From an uncultured Lachnoclostridium sp. (GTDB lineage: Bacteria; Bacillota; Clostridia; Lachnospirales; Lachnospiraceae), in the NCBI GenBank assembly GCA_946415315.1, contig CAMKRZ010000015.1, positions 1 through 64,000 on the forward strand: a DNA stretch of 64,000 nt. The letters are read 5' to 3'. Each line of letters begins with the position of its first letter. The stretch's first letter is position 1. Positions 9,028 through 17,956 of the stretch are shown here, piece after piece. The translations under genes were made by a program, and so were the position numbers. The notes beneath the pieces are model-generated. The model was not told where the DNA came from and searched no databases. It saw nothing but the letters and a program-made list of their open reading frames with translations.

Positions 9028-9840
9028 TTATTGATACGGTTTCAGATACATCTCCGTTCCGTCGATTGCAATGGTTACCAACTCTTCCTTCATCGGAAAA
9101 TAAGAAAAGTACTGAAGAACCGTCTCCTTTCCGTTCGCCGTGATCCGGTCGGTAATCTTCCGATACTTTCCCTGCACCCCGGACTCATCCAGCGTCGAGA
9201 GAGAACTGCTCCACCGGACAAACCAGTGATCGCCCTTCTCGCCGCGGATGCGCATCAACACGGCAACCTTACGGTTGTTCGGGTCCTCTAACCAGAGGCG
9301 GGTTACGTACTCCTCGTTATCCAGCTCATTGCGATAGAAAAAGCCGCTCTTTCGGATTACATTGATCGAATCGAGCATTTTCCCCTGGGGAACATCATTC
9401 TCGTCAACGACGTCCCACGCAATGCAGTCGAATATGAATTCGTCCTGAGAGAACCGAACCGAATGCGATTCCTCCATCCCGGAATACAACAGGTCATCCG
9501 GCGTCAGCCGATACCCCCACATATGCGCAACAAGTATGATCAGAAGCAGGATCATGACAAGCATCGCCAGCCCGCTCAAAACAAACCCGCGCACATGCAA
9601 AATTCGAAGTTTCCGGTTTTTCTCGCACAGAATTTTCTCCGGCTCCTCCGCCCGAAAAAAATCGTCCCCGACTTCAAAAAGCGCCTTGATCTGCTCCCGG
9701 CAGTCATCGGAAGGGTACCCGAGCCCGCTCTCCCATTTGGCGACCGCACTCCGGCTGACAAAAATCTTCTCCGCCAGGTGCTGTTGCGACAGCCCGGCCT
9801 CACACCGCTTCTCCCGCAACTTGTCCTTAAACTCTTTCAT
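9028..9840 (-). CDS. XRE-family regulator with membrane segment and extracytoplasmic domain
   Basis: 270 residues from the ATG at 9840, which has GGGGAGG 9 bases upstream; longer frames lack a ribosome site. An HTH_3 domain occupies residues 3-58 (KLREKRCEAGLSQQHLAEKI, VSRSAVAKWESGLGYPS). A single membrane segment follows near 85-107. The C-terminal 160 residues would lie outside the membrane and match nothing I know. This XRE-TM layout is common in Clostridia and suggests a DNA-binding protein that senses envelope state directly. Three direct repeats lie upstream (9898-9969) and may be its autoregulatory sites. Confidence 0.88.
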   Translation of the reverse strand: MKEFKDKLREKRCEAGLSQQHLAEKIFVSRSAVAKWESGLGYPSDDCREQIKALFEVGDDFFRAEEPEKILCEKNRKLRILHVRGFVLSGLAMLVMILLLIILVAHMWGYRLTPDDLLYSGMEESHSVRFSQDEFIFDCIAWDVVDENDVPQGKMLDSINVIRKSGFFYRNELDNEEYVTRLWLEDPNNRKVAVLMRIRGEKGDHWFVRWSSSLSTLDESGVQGKYRKITDRITANGKETVLQYFSYFPMKEELVTIAIDGTEMYLKPYQ

Positions 9841-9871
9841 TTCGTACAACCTCCCCGTTCGTGTTGCGAGA

Positions 9872-9969
9872 ATCATATCATGTACACGGAAAATGCGGTT
9901 GTTACTTTTGTTCATTTCCGCGGAAATCGTTGTTACTTTTGTCTGTTCCGCGAAAAATGTTGTTACTTT
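9872..9969 (-). promoter_or_regulatory. Promoter and triple direct repeat upstream of XRE regulator gene
   Basis: An extended -10 (TGATATGAT on the minus strand; -10 at 9872-9877) is followed upstream by three exact copies of the 11-mer GTTGTTACTTT at 9898-9908, 9929-9939 and 9959-9969. The period is 30-31 bases, close to three helical turns. CCGCG-containing sequence separates the copies. The placement over and behind the -35 region fits operators for the XRE protein. Confidence 0.6.
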
Positions 9970-9978
9970 GCCAAAAAC

Positions 9979-11481
9979 TCAGCCGTCGATCGGCATCCCC
10001 GTCGTGGTTCCGTCCGCAAGGTGGATGATCAACCGTCCGGTGCCGGTCGCATTCTGGTGCTGGCCCTCGATCAGGATCTCCTCGATCACCTGGCAGCACG
10101 AACTTGCGATCACCTTAGGCTTGCGCCCTTTCTGAACCTCCTCCGGGTCGAGGTCGAAGGAATCCTTCATGTTGACGTAATGGTAGAGCTGCAGACCGAC
10201 GGTAAACTCGCGCTCGTCATCCACCGGCTCTCCCTGATAATTGAACTTCAGGTAGCTGTGCGTCTTCTGGTCGTACTCGACTTCCAGTCCTTCCGAGAGC
10301 TGGTAGAACTCCGTGTGCGCGCCCGCAAGCGCCTCGTCACGGAGCATGCGCATCAAAGCATGCTTGAGCTGTGCGCCGCTTAAACGCACTAAATACACCG
10401 GATCATCGTACGGGAAGCAGACCGTAAAGTCGCCCTTCGTCACAACCGGTCCGAGTGCCTCGTTTCGGATCGAGCCCGATGCGAGCAGGAAAATATCAAC
10501 GCCGAGCGCATTTTTCAAAATATCGGAGAACAGGTCGCCGAGCTCCGTCTCACGGTTGCGCGCCGGATGCGTGAGCTCGCGGACAAATCTCGTGAGGATC
10601 TGACCGTACTTGGCGTCCGTCTGCGTCTGGTACACATCGATAACCTTCTCGATCGCAGGGTCCTTCGGGCAGGTCTGCGCGTTGATCGGGATCGGCTGCC
10701 ATGTGTAGCTGTCGATGCAATTGTTGTCCGTGTCGACCACGAAGTCGAAGCGGCCAATCTGGTCTGTACCGGTTCCCGCCTGTACGATCGGGATTCCGTT
10801 CACCTCAGCCGGCTCGGTCAGGAACGTGTGCGAGTGTCCGCCGATGATCACGTCGACGCCCCACGCCGGGTTCAGCATCGCTGCCAGTTTCTTGTCCTCC
10901 TCAAACCCGATGTGAGTGAGAAGCACCGTAAAATCGACATCGAGCGAGTTGTACGTATTGCAGATGCGCCCGATCTCGTCCGCAGCGTCCTCGAGCGTGA
11001 CGAAGGTTCCGATCAGATTGTCCTTGCGGCACTGCGCGAGCGCGATCTCGGTGATGATACCGATAAACAGAATTTTCATGCCGTCGATCTCGATGATCTT
11101 GCACGGCGCGAACAGTCTCTTGTGGTTTGTGGAGATGTGCAGGTTCGCATTGATGATCGGGAACTCCGCGCATTTTTCGAGAAATAAAAGATGCGAAAGG
11201 CCGTAGTCAACCTCATGGTTGCCAACCGTGACGATGTCCGGCGCGAGGATGTTCATGATCTGGATCGTGGAGACGCCCTTGAATTCGGAGTCGATGATCG
11301 AGCCCCGGAACATGTCGCCCGAAATGGCGTAGATGACGTTCTTCTCCTCCCTGCGTACCTTGTTGATGTATCCCGAGAGCATGGAAACGCCGCCCACCAG
11401 GTTCTCATCGACATTTTCCGCGAAGAAGTCGCCGTGCATGTCGTTGGAGTGGAGCAGCGTAAGTTTCTTGGTGTTCTTCAC
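9979..11481 (-). CDS. Cytosolic 5'-nucleotidase / metallophosphatase (YunD-like)
   Basis: 500 residues; hydrolyses nucleotide or nucleotide-sugar phosphoesters with a two-metal centre. The N-terminal metallophosphatase motifs are present: LLHSNDMHGDF (9-19), SGDMFRG, VGNHEVDYG, GGHSHT. The C-terminal 5'-nucleotidase domain (LFSDILKNALGVD, PYDDPVYLVRLSGAQLK) supplies the substrate pocket. There is no signal peptide or anchor, unlike secreted UshA or CD73-type enzymes, so it should be cytoplasmic like Bacillus YunD. The start is GTG at 11481 with GGAAAGG 9 bases upstream. The specific substrate cannot be read from sequence. Confidence 0.92.
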   Translation of the reverse strand: MKNTKKLTLLHSNDMHGDFFAENVDENLVGGVSMLSGYINKVRREEKNVIYAISGDMFRGSIIDSEFKGVSTIQIMNILAPDIVTVGNHEVDYGLSHLLFLEKCAEFPIINANLHISTNHKRLFAPCKIIEIDGMKILFIGIITEIALAQCRKDNLIGTFVTLEDAADEIGRICNTYNSLDVDFTVLLTHIGFEEDKKLAAMLNPAWGVDVIIGGHSHTFLTEPAEVNGIPIVQAGTGTDQIGRFDFVVDTDNNCIDSYTWQPIPINAQTCPKDPAIEKVIDVYQTQTDAKYGQILTRFVRELTHPARNRETELGDLFSDILKNALGVDIFLLASGSIRNEALGPVVTKGDFTVCFPYDDPVYLVRLSGAQLKHALMRMLRDEALAGAHTEFYQLSEGLEVEYDQKTHSYLKFNYQGEPVDDEREFTVGLQLYHYVNMKDSFDLDPEEVQKGRKPKVIASSCCQVIEEILIEGQHQNATGTGRLIIHLADGTTTGMPIDG

Positions 11482-11570
11482 TATTTCGTACCTTTCCTCT
11501 TTCCGTAAAATGACAGCCTTTGTTTATTATATCACACGCGAACCGACCAAACAACGCATTTCCGTCCGGA

Positions 11571-12743
11571 TCACGGCTTCAGTTTCACCGTCATCGTCAC
11601 CGGGTTGTGGTCCGAGCACACGAAGTCATACGAAAGCGTCTCGCAGGAGACCACTTCCACGTTGGACGAGACGATATAGCCGTCGATCACGTAGTACTGG
11701 AAGGTCGCCTTGTCCGAGCCTGCGTACACCGTGTCCAGGCTGCGGCAAGTCGGCACGCGGTTGTCCGCCACGAACGTATAATTGCTGCCGAACTCCTCGA
11801 CATCGATCTTGCCGCACTGCCATTTGTCGGGATCGATCGGATAGTTGCTCGTGTCGATGTTGGAAAATGTCTGATTGAAGTCTCCGCCGGCGATGACATA
11901 GTTGCCATTTTCCACCTCAGCGTCAAACACCTCGCGCAGCAGTTTCGTCTGCTCGATCTTACCCTCGCCGGAGTCATACGCCTCGAGGTGGAGATTGATG
12001 ACCACAAGTTCCTTGTCGCTGCCCTCAATCGGCATGCGCTGTATCGTCAGACACCGTTTCAGGTTGGCAACTCTCACCGGCCACGAGAACGGGCACGGAA
12101 GTTTCACGCGCTCCGCCGACGTGATCCGATACCTCGAGAGCATCTGGATCCCGCTGTACACGCGACCGATCGGCGGGATCGGGTAAGGAACGTAACTCAC
12201 CCGGAAGTTATAGGCAAATGCCGACTGGTAACCGGTTTCCGAGAGCCCGTTCAGCAGGTCCTTCAGCCGCTTCGTCTCATCGATCCCGTACGAGCGCGAA
12301 CTGTCCACGTCAATCTCCTGAACCAGCATGATATCCGGCATGACCTTCGCGATCACGCCGAACATTCCCTCCAGATTTTCGTTGACCCGGTCCCTGTCCG
12401 CCGTGTACACGCCGCTACCGCCGTCCATGAAGAAGTCCGCGTTGTCACCCAGCGCACCGTAGCCGAAGTTCCACGTCATCAGCGTGATTTCCGTATCCAG
12501 CGGCGCCGCGGGAAGCGTGCTCTCTTCTCCGTCTGATCCGACTGCATGCATCACCATCATTCCCTCGTAGTCCGACGGCTTATACTCCGTGATCGTCAGC
12601 CACAGGATAAAGCCGACTGCGAAAAGCACAACCGCTCCGATCACGACCCCGACCGCAAGCAGTATTCTCAGCCAAATGGGCTTCTTCCTGCGCGGGACTT
12701 CCATTATCTCCGGTTCGGGGTTTATAGTCTCATTTACGTCCAT
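11571..12743 (-). CDS. Membrane-anchored endonuclease/exonuclease/phosphatase family protein
   Basis: 390 residues from the ATG at 12743 (AAAGGA 9 bases upstream). One membrane segment (about 22-44) is followed by an EEP-fold domain placed outside the cell. Catalytic motifs are present: LMTWNFGYG near 90, MLVQEID, NLHLEAYDSG, AGGDFNQTF, and a C-terminal CSDHNPV carrying the Asp-His pair. The fold includes DNases, sphingomyelinases and phosphoinositide phosphatases; the anchor suggests an extracellular phosphoester substrate. A complete active site suggests it works; the substrate is open. Confidence 0.88.
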   Translation of the reverse strand: MDVNETINPEPEIMEVPRRKKPIWLRILLAVGVVIGAVVLFAVGFILWLTITEYKPSDYEGMMVMHAVGSDGEESTLPAAPLDTEITLMTWNFGYGALGDNADFFMDGGSGVYTADRDRVNENLEGMFGVIAKVMPDIMLVQEIDVDSSRSYGIDETKRLKDLLNGLSETGYQSAFAYNFRVSYVPYPIPPIGRVYSGIQMLSRYRITSAERVKLPCPFSWPVRVANLKRCLTIQRMPIEGSDKELVVINLHLEAYDSGEGKIEQTKLLREVFDAEVENGNYVIAGGDFNQTFSNIDTSNYPIDPDKWQCGKIDVEEFGSNYTFVADNRVPTCRSLDTVYAGSDKATFQYYVIDGYIVSSNVEVVSCETLSYDFVCSDHNPVTMTVKLKP

Positions 12744-12805
12744 AGCGATATTCCTTTCCAAGCAGCATTTTCGCAACTCTGCGTCCGTTTTCTTTCGGAA
12801 AATGA

Positions 12806-13468
12806 TTACTTCCTCTCACCGAGAGCCACTCCCGCGATCTCGCCCGGAGTCCTCACAATGTACGTGGCTCCCGACTCGCGCAGTTCCTCCTCGTTGCCGT
12901 AACCGTACAGAACGCCGACGGAATCGACGCCGACCTCGACGGCAGCTTTAATATCATAGAAGCGGTCTCCGACCATGAGGATATCTCCCCGATCCTCATC
13001 GCTCAGGCCGAGTACCTCCATAGCCTGACGCATAAACACGGCCTTGTTCGGGTCTCTCCCCTCCAGCGACGGTCCGATGATCCCCTCGAAGAAGTCCCTC
13101 ACGCCCTCGTGCTTCGCCACAACCTCCGCCATGTTCTGCGGCTTGGACGTGACGATCATCATCCGGCAGCCGGCATCGCGGAGCGTCTGCAGCGTGTCCT
13201 TTACGCCTGCAAACAACGGTGCCAGATAGACACCCTCGCTCTCGTAATACTCGCGGTAGACGCGGATCGCCTCAAAGCTGTCCTCGTCCGACAGTCCGTA
13301 AAATTCATGGAACGAGACATACAAGGGCGGCCCGATGAAACGCTTCAGAAGATCCCGGTTCGGTGTCTCAATGCCGAAGTGCGCGAGCGCCCTGCCCGCC
13401 GCCTCGACGATCCCGAATTCCGACTGCGTCAACGTGCCGTCCAGATCAAAAAAAACATATCGATACAT
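12806..13468 (-). CDS. HAD hydrolase, phosphoglycolate phosphatase-like
   Basis: 220 residues from the ATG at 13468 (GAGG 7 bases upstream). Haloacid dehalogenase motifs: FFDLDGTLTQSE with the nucleophile Asp near residue 7, IVTSKPQ for motifs II/III, and MVGDRFYDIKAA for motif IV. A four-helix cap (about 15-80) follows motif I, as in Gph/PgpB-type enzymes. Likely a cytoplasmic small-molecule phosphatase; the substrate is unknown. The C-terminus (VRTPGEIAGVA) is typical of the family. Confidence 0.9.
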   Translation of the reverse strand: MYRYVFFDLDGTLTQSEFGIVEAAGRALAHFGIETPNRDLLKRFIGPPLYVSFHEFYGLSDEDSFEAIRVYREYYESEGVYLAPLFAGVKDTLQTLRDAGCRMMIVTSKPQNMAEVVAKHEGVRDFFEGIIGPSLEGRDPNKAVFMRQAMEVLGLSDEDRGDILMVGDRFYDIKAAVEVGVDSVGVLYGYGNEEELRESGATYIVRTPGEIAGVALGERK

Positions 13469-13538
13469 TCCCAAACCTCACAGTGGTCATTTTTCGTAAA
13501 CCCAAACATCTCATGATCACAATCGGCCCCAAATCCTG

Positions 13539-15191
13539 TCACCCTCCGATCTGCATCAGGTCCGTGCTTCGGATCTTCGTGTACAGCCGGTACGTGACCG
13601 CCGCGACCACGACGATCAGGATCGCCGTCACCAGATCCGAATAGCCGCCTGGCAGCATAAGCACGGCAACGCCTGGCAGAAGCGCCGCGAAGAGGGACAG
13701 GATGCTCAGAAACACCGCAGCGCTCTGCTTCACGATCTCCGTCTCCGTCTCCCATTTGAGTTTCGGGAACTTCAGATTGACGAAAAGCCCCCACGTCGCG
13801 GAGAAAATGCAGTACACGAGCGGTACCAGCAGAAGCCACACTCGCTGCAGCAATCCGACGCGCATCGTGAACAACAGGATCACCTCGGAAAGACAGTAAA
13901 ACGGCGCGGTCACCATCATGCTGAACAACAGTTTCGCGTTGAGGATCGCCTCGGATCCAATCGGAAGACTTCTGATGACCCACCAGCTCTTCCCCTCAAT
14001 GGAGATGGAAGCCGAGGATGGGCTCATCATACAAAAGACAGCGCCGATCAGGAACGGAAATGCCGCCGTCGGGTGCGCCTCAAACGGCAGATTGGCCGCA
14101 TTGCCGAACAGATTCTCAATATTGAAAAACGCGAGCGCCACAGAGAGCGCGACGACAATGACCGGGCCGATGATCGTGTTGGAGACATAGAGACCGGACG
14201 CAAAATACCGCCCTGCCTCCTTGCGGAGCAACGCCTCCGTCACGGAGCGCGACCGTAGTTCGGTGATCTTATAATCGCGATGCGCCGCCATCGGCGTAAG
14301 TTTTGCGGAAATTGAGAACAGATTGCGCCCGATCACAAGAAGCGTGAGCGCAAACACGGCGATCGAGACTGCCGCAAGAATGCCGATGCCCGCGGGCTTG
14401 TCCCCGGAGAACCACGAACCCCAGGTCTTCGTAAACGGCGTCTTTTCCTCGATCTTCACAAGAGCCTCCGCCGCTTTCTCCGCAATGCGGTCATTCATTT
14501 CCTTCGATGAGAGCTGTCTGCCGTCCTCGCTCTTCATGATGTCCGACATGTTGATCGAGACGGCGCTGCCGCCCGAGAACACCATGGACAGCGAAAGCGT
14601 GCCGAGGACTACCAGCACTGCGAGCAGCACTTCCGCAAGGACTTTGTGCCGCACGCGCGCGATCAACGCGGAAAAAACGATTCCCACCCACGCGGCAAGC
14701 GCGACCGGAAGGATCGGCAGCACCAGGATCGCGGGCAGAAGAAAAATCCAGAATTTTGCGCCGGGATGTTCACCGACCGCATAGACAAGGAAAGCAGGGA
14801 CCAGCACCAGCACGGTGACGATCACGCCCTCAATATACATTTTCGCAAGCCGCGCCGAAGCGACCGGAAGACTTCGCACCGGCAGGGACGCCATGAGTTC
14901 GCGGTCTTTCGCGCGGTACAGATTGCCTCTGGATTTGAACAACCCGAACATAAACGTCAGCGCCATCGCAAGCGCGGGATACAACATCGGGATCGCGCGC
15001 CCGATGCGGTACGTCCGCAGCGCGTAAGCAGCACCTGCGATATATGCGACCGCCATGACCAGCAGAACCGCGATCACGTACATGATCGCTTTCTGCCTCT
15101 TTCTCTCCGAAGGATCCTTCGTGTGGCGGTAGACATTGAAGCCGGCGTAATTCACCATCTCCGCTTTCAGAATTGTCGTAAATGTATTCAT
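13539..15191 (-). CDS. ABC-2 type exporter permease
   Basis: 550 residues with about 12 hydrophobic segments, comparable to large ABC-2 permeases of Firmicutes. It begins with MNTFTTILKAEMVNY and ends in a hydrophobic segment plus RSTDLMQIGG. The start is the ATG at 15191 with GGAAGG 11 bases upstream; a TTG at 15242 that overlaps the ATPase stop is possible but lacks a ribosome site. The ATP-binding subunit is immediately upstream (15239-15958), so the two should form one exporter. The cargo is unknown. Confidence 0.87.
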   Translation of the reverse strand: MNTFTTILKAEMVNYAGFNVYRHTKDPSERKRQKAIMYVIAVLLVMAVAYIAGAAYALRTYRIGRAIPMLYPALAMALTFMFGLFKSRGNLYRAKDRELMASLPVRSLPVASARLAKMYIEGVIVTVLVLVPAFLVYAVGEHPGAKFWIFLLPAILVLPILPVALAAWVGIVFSALIARVRHKVLAEVLLAVLVVLGTLSLSMVFSGGSAVSINMSDIMKSEDGRQLSSKEMNDRIAEKAAEALVKIEEKTPFTKTWGSWFSGDKPAGIGILAAVSIAVFALTLLVIGRNLFSISAKLTPMAAHRDYKITELRSRSVTEALLRKEAGRYFASGLYVSNTIIGPVIVVALSVALAFFNIENLFGNAANLPFEAHPTAAFPFLIGAVFCMMSPSSASISIEGKSWWVIRSLPIGSEAILNAKLLFSMMVTAPFYCLSEVILLFTMRVGLLQRVWLLLVPLVYCIFSATWGLFVNLKFPKLKWETETEIVKQSAAVFLSILSLFAALLPGVAVLMLPGGYSDLVTAILIVVVAAVTYRLYTKIRSTDLMQIGG

Positions 15192-15238
15192 AGATCTACA
15201 TACCTTCCGGGTCAGCCGGGCATTTTCCGACCGATGGC

Positions 15239-15958
15239 TCAATCCTTTTTTTCCACCGTCTCCATGAAGATCGCCTCAAGAGAGGAACGATCCCTGACGA
15301 CCTCGCTCATCAGGCCCGAAGTGACAAGGTGTCCTTCCTTGATGATGGCAACCTTGTTGCACAGTTTCTCGGCCACGTCAAGGACATGTGTGGAGAAGAA
15401 GATCGCCGCTCCGGCCTCGGTCATTTTCCGCATGATCTCCTTCAGAAGGAACGTCGCCTTCGGGTCGAGACCCACAAACGGCTCGTCCATGATCAACAGT
15501 TTCGGCTCGTGAATGAGGGCCGAGATGAGCACCAGTTTCTGCTTCATGCCGTGCGAATACCCCGAGATCAGATCGCCGAGCGAGTCGGTGATCTCGAACA
15601 TATCCGCGTACTCCGCGATGCGCGCCTTGCGCTCCGCTTCCGATACACCGAAAATGTCCGCGATAAAGTTCAGATACTGAACACCGGTCATGAACTCGTA
15701 GATGTCGGGATTGTCCGGCACGTACGCGATGCGGCGTTTGACCTCCTCCGGCTCCTTTGTGATGTCGAGCCCGTCAATCAGGACCGTCCCCCGGTCAAAC
15801 GCATGAATGCCGGTGATCGCCTTCAAAAGCGTCGTTTTGCCCGCGCCGTTGTGCCCGATGAAGGCGTAAATGTCGCCTTTCTCCACATGGAGCGTGATCC
15901 CCGAAACACCCTTGGTCGTCCCTTTGTATATTTTCTCCAGATCACGGATTACCAGCAT
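15239..15958 (-). CDS. ABC transporter ATP-binding protein
   Basis: 239 residues, single nucleotide-binding domain. Walker A GHNGAGKTT (34-42), signature SGYSHGMKQ, Walker B LLIMDEP, switch His in FFSTHVLD. The short C-terminus and the YVPDNPDIYEFMTG Q-loop region are typical of ABC-2 exporters. Pairs with the permease at 13539-15191 and lies 12 bases after the stop of the DUF3137-like gene, so the three are probably cotranscribed. Confidence 0.93.
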   Translation of the reverse strand: MLVIRDLEKIYKGTTKGVSGITLHVEKGDIYAFIGHNGAGKTTLLKAITGIHAFDRGTVLIDGLDITKEPEEVKRRIAYVPDNPDIYEFMTGVQYLNFIADIFGVSEAERKARIAEYADMFEITDSLGDLISGYSHGMKQKLVLISALIHEPKLLIMDEPFVGLDPKATFLLKEIMRKMTEAGAAIFFSTHVLDVAEKLCNKVAIIKEGHLVTSGLMSEVVRDRSSLEAIFMETVEKKD

Positions 15959-15970
15959 AATGACCTCTCC

Positions 15971-16996
15971 TTACACGTCGTCTTTCGGCTCATCCGCCGA
16001 CGGTGCAGCCGACGGATCACCGTACTCCGCCGAATCCCACCAGCGTTCCCGATTCTCATGATCCTTCTTCTGCTGCTCGCGCTGTTCCGACTTCGACGGC
16101 TCCTGCTCCTTCACATCGTCCTGCAGGCTGAGCGCCTCCCCGATCATTTTCACATAGGAAAGTTCGATCGTCGCATAAGCGGACTGAATCTCCCGGGTCG
16201 TATCCCCGTCGGGTTTCACCTCAAGCGGATTGGTTGCCCTGCAAAGCACGACGTGGACTTTGTCCTTCACAAAGCTGATCTCAACCGAGGAACTCTCCAG
16301 ACGCTTAAGGTTTTTGTGCAGCTCGATCAGCGCCCGCATCAGCTTAGGAGTCAGCGCGTAAAATGCCTCTGCCTTGTCTTCGCAGAAGCAGCGGAACAGC
16401 TTGTTAAACTCACTGTCCTCCGTCTCGATCTCCGGAATGGTCTTGAACGTGAGTACTGATCTCGGCCGGATCACCAGAGGCTTCTGCAGACACTTCGGCG
16501 AATCATAGATGATCCATGCATCGTGATGATTGTCGCCTATGTGATTATCCGCCCTGCGAAACCGAATGCCGTTCGGACAAACTCCTTCCAGATAGTCATC
16601 GCTGTAGGAAAGATTGCCGGCAACCAGGCCATCCTCACCGATGTCATCGTCGGTAAACCCTCTGTCCGGGTTATACTTGTACTGAGAAAACAGTTTGTCG
16701 GCGGCATCCGAAACGATCATGATCTTCAGCCTCCGCATGCAGTCTTTGATCGCATCCGCATTTTTCCGGGAAAACTTATAGAGAACAATGGCTGTCACCA
16801 ACAAAACCACTCCGATGGCAACCATGATCAATACAACCTTTTGCTTCCCGGTCTGCGTCTCGGCATCCTTTATCCACGATACCATGCTCACCATGCCGCA
16901 GAGCACTGCTACCCATACTACATACAGCACCGTCAATATGGTGCCCTTGAACGAATATTTTTGATACTCCTCCCGAAGTTGTTCAAACCGTTCCAT
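15971..16996 (-). CDS. DUF3137-like membrane protein
   Basis: 341 residues from the ATG at 16996 (GGGGGGA 6 bases upstream). Two adjacent hydrophobic segments (about 18-42 and 54-75) are followed by a long soluble domain (NLSYSDDYLEGVCPNGIRF, FNKLFRCFCEDKAEAFYALTP) resembling DUF3137 proteins. The charged tail is Lys/Glu/Gln-rich. Function is unknown for the family. Close spacing to the ABC genes suggests it belongs to that exporter unit. Confidence 0.75.
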   Translation of the reverse strand: MERFEQLREEYQKYSFKGTILTVLYVVWVAVLCGMVSMVSWIKDAETQTGKQKVVLIMVAIGVVLLVTAIVLYKFSRKNADAIKDCMRRLKIMIVSDAADKLFSQYKYNPDRGFTDDDIGEDGLVAGNLSYSDDYLEGVCPNGIRFRRADNHIGDNHHDAWIIYDSPKCLQKPLVIRPRSVLTFKTIPEIETEDSEFNKLFRCFCEDKAEAFYALTPKLMRALIELHKNLKRLESSSVEISFVKDKVHVVLCRATNPLEVKPDGDTTREIQSAYATIELSYVKMIGEALSLQDDVKEQEPSKSEQREQQKKDHENRERWWDSAEYGDPSAAPSADEPKDDV

Positions 16997-17049
16997 TGTA
17001 ATCCCCCCATTTTTCGAAATATACATCACACTATGTAAGCGAATTCTGC

Positions 17050-17097
17050 TTTATACCGTGTGACCAAAGCGAAACTTTACACCGTATAATCAAAGCA
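17050..17097. repeat. Tandem duplication of the 3' end of the Dabb gene
   Basis: Two related 22-base units (17050-17071 and 17076-17097), each beginning CTTTA and ending CAAAGC, 26 bases apart. The right-hand unit contains the last codons and stop of the Dabb gene; the left-hand one repeats them downstream. It looks like a small local duplication. Confidence 0.6.
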
Positions 17098-17379
17098 GCT
17101 GCGTACGGCCGTGTACGGACGCACCTTGGTCGTCGCGACCTCCACATGCGCGGGATGCACCGCATAACCAGCCAGGGCCGCCTCATCCGTGAACGCGGAG
17201 TTGAGGATCAAATCGGCGTTGGAGCTCGCAAGCCCGTCCGTGTAAACCTTGATCTCAACGATTCCCGGCACCTTGTCCTTCAGACCTTCGAGACCTTCCT
17301 TGATGCCCTTCTTGATCTGCGCCTTCTCCTCGTCGCTGTACTCGGACTTCAGCGTCCATACAATTACATGCTTTACCAT
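17077..17379 (-). CDS. Dabb (stress-responsive alpha/beta barrel) family protein
   Basis: 100 residues from the second ATG (17379), where AGGAGG is 7 bases upstream; the first ATG at 17385 is too close to it. Pattern MVKHVIVWTLK, a helix with repeated EGLEGL, IVEIKVYTDG, NADLILNSAF, YAVHPAHVEV matches Dabb proteins, which form dimeric ferredoxin-like barrels. Some relatives are enzymes, but most are uncharacterised; no activity can be assigned. Confidence 0.88.
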   Translation of the reverse strand: MVKHVIVWTLKSEYSDEEKAQIKKGIKEGLEGLKDKVPGIVEIKVYTDGLASSNADLILNSAFTDEAALAGYAVHPAHVEVATTKVRPYTAVRSCFDYTV

Positions 17380-17419
17380 TTTCATTCCTCCTGTAAGAAT
17401 ACATTTATCGAATTGTTCT

Positions 17420-17935
17420 TCACCAGCTCAAACTGATGCAGAACGCCTCGTGGTCGATCACTTGTCTCGATTCAACCCGAAACCGTTTTATAAAAATCCC
17501 TTTTTCGATTTTTCTGTTAACTGTTTTGTAAACCGCGACAACCCTGATCACACCATTCTCAATACCTGCTGCGGCAAAAGATTCCCGCAGTCTTTCTTCA
17601 AAGAACTTCTTTTCGCGAGGCAAAATAAAGTCTGTCGTTAACTTCTCTGTTCTCGGGTCAACCGGTACATCGATATTATTGTCAATAATAAACTTCAGAT
17701 TTTTCTTAATTATGGTCTTTGCCTTGGCAACGTCTTCATCGCTATACGGAACGCAGCCGTATATCATATCACAAAATGCATGCCCGAGTTTTGCTTCCTT
17801 CAAACATTGCAACTGAAACGACTCAACAACTCTGTCAGCCGACGCTGACAACATTTTCACCCTGATTGATCCGGCACTGTTGAGCTTATCATCGTATTCC
17901 TGTTTCATACGGTGCAGTTCATCTTCAAAACCCAT
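17420..17935 (-). CDS. Hypothetical protein downstream of glpK
   Basis: 171 residues from the ATG at 17935, which has GGAGG 5 bases upstream. Soluble, mixed helical and beta, with no signal peptide. No family recognised. Base composition is visibly AT-richer than the flanking genes, as in the lipase gene at 19452-21584, which hints at separate acquisition. It follows glpK by 21 bases and is probably cotranscribed. Confidence 0.7.
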   Translation of the reverse strand: MGFEDELHRMKQEYDDKLNSAGSIRVKMLSASADRVVESFQLQCLKEAKLGHAFCDMIYGCVPYSDEDVAKAKTIIKKNLKFIIDNNIDVPVDPRTEKLTTDFILPREKKFFEERLRESFAAAGIENGVIRVVAVYKTVNRKIEKGIFIKRFRVESRQVIDHEAFCISLSW

Positions 17936-17956
17936 AGTCACCTCCGAATATTCCGT

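Noticed and set aside
9898-9969. Three direct repeats considered as a CRISPR array
   Set aside because: The repeat core is only 11 bases with three copies, the intervening sequences are partly similar, and no cas gene is present. Operator sites fit better.
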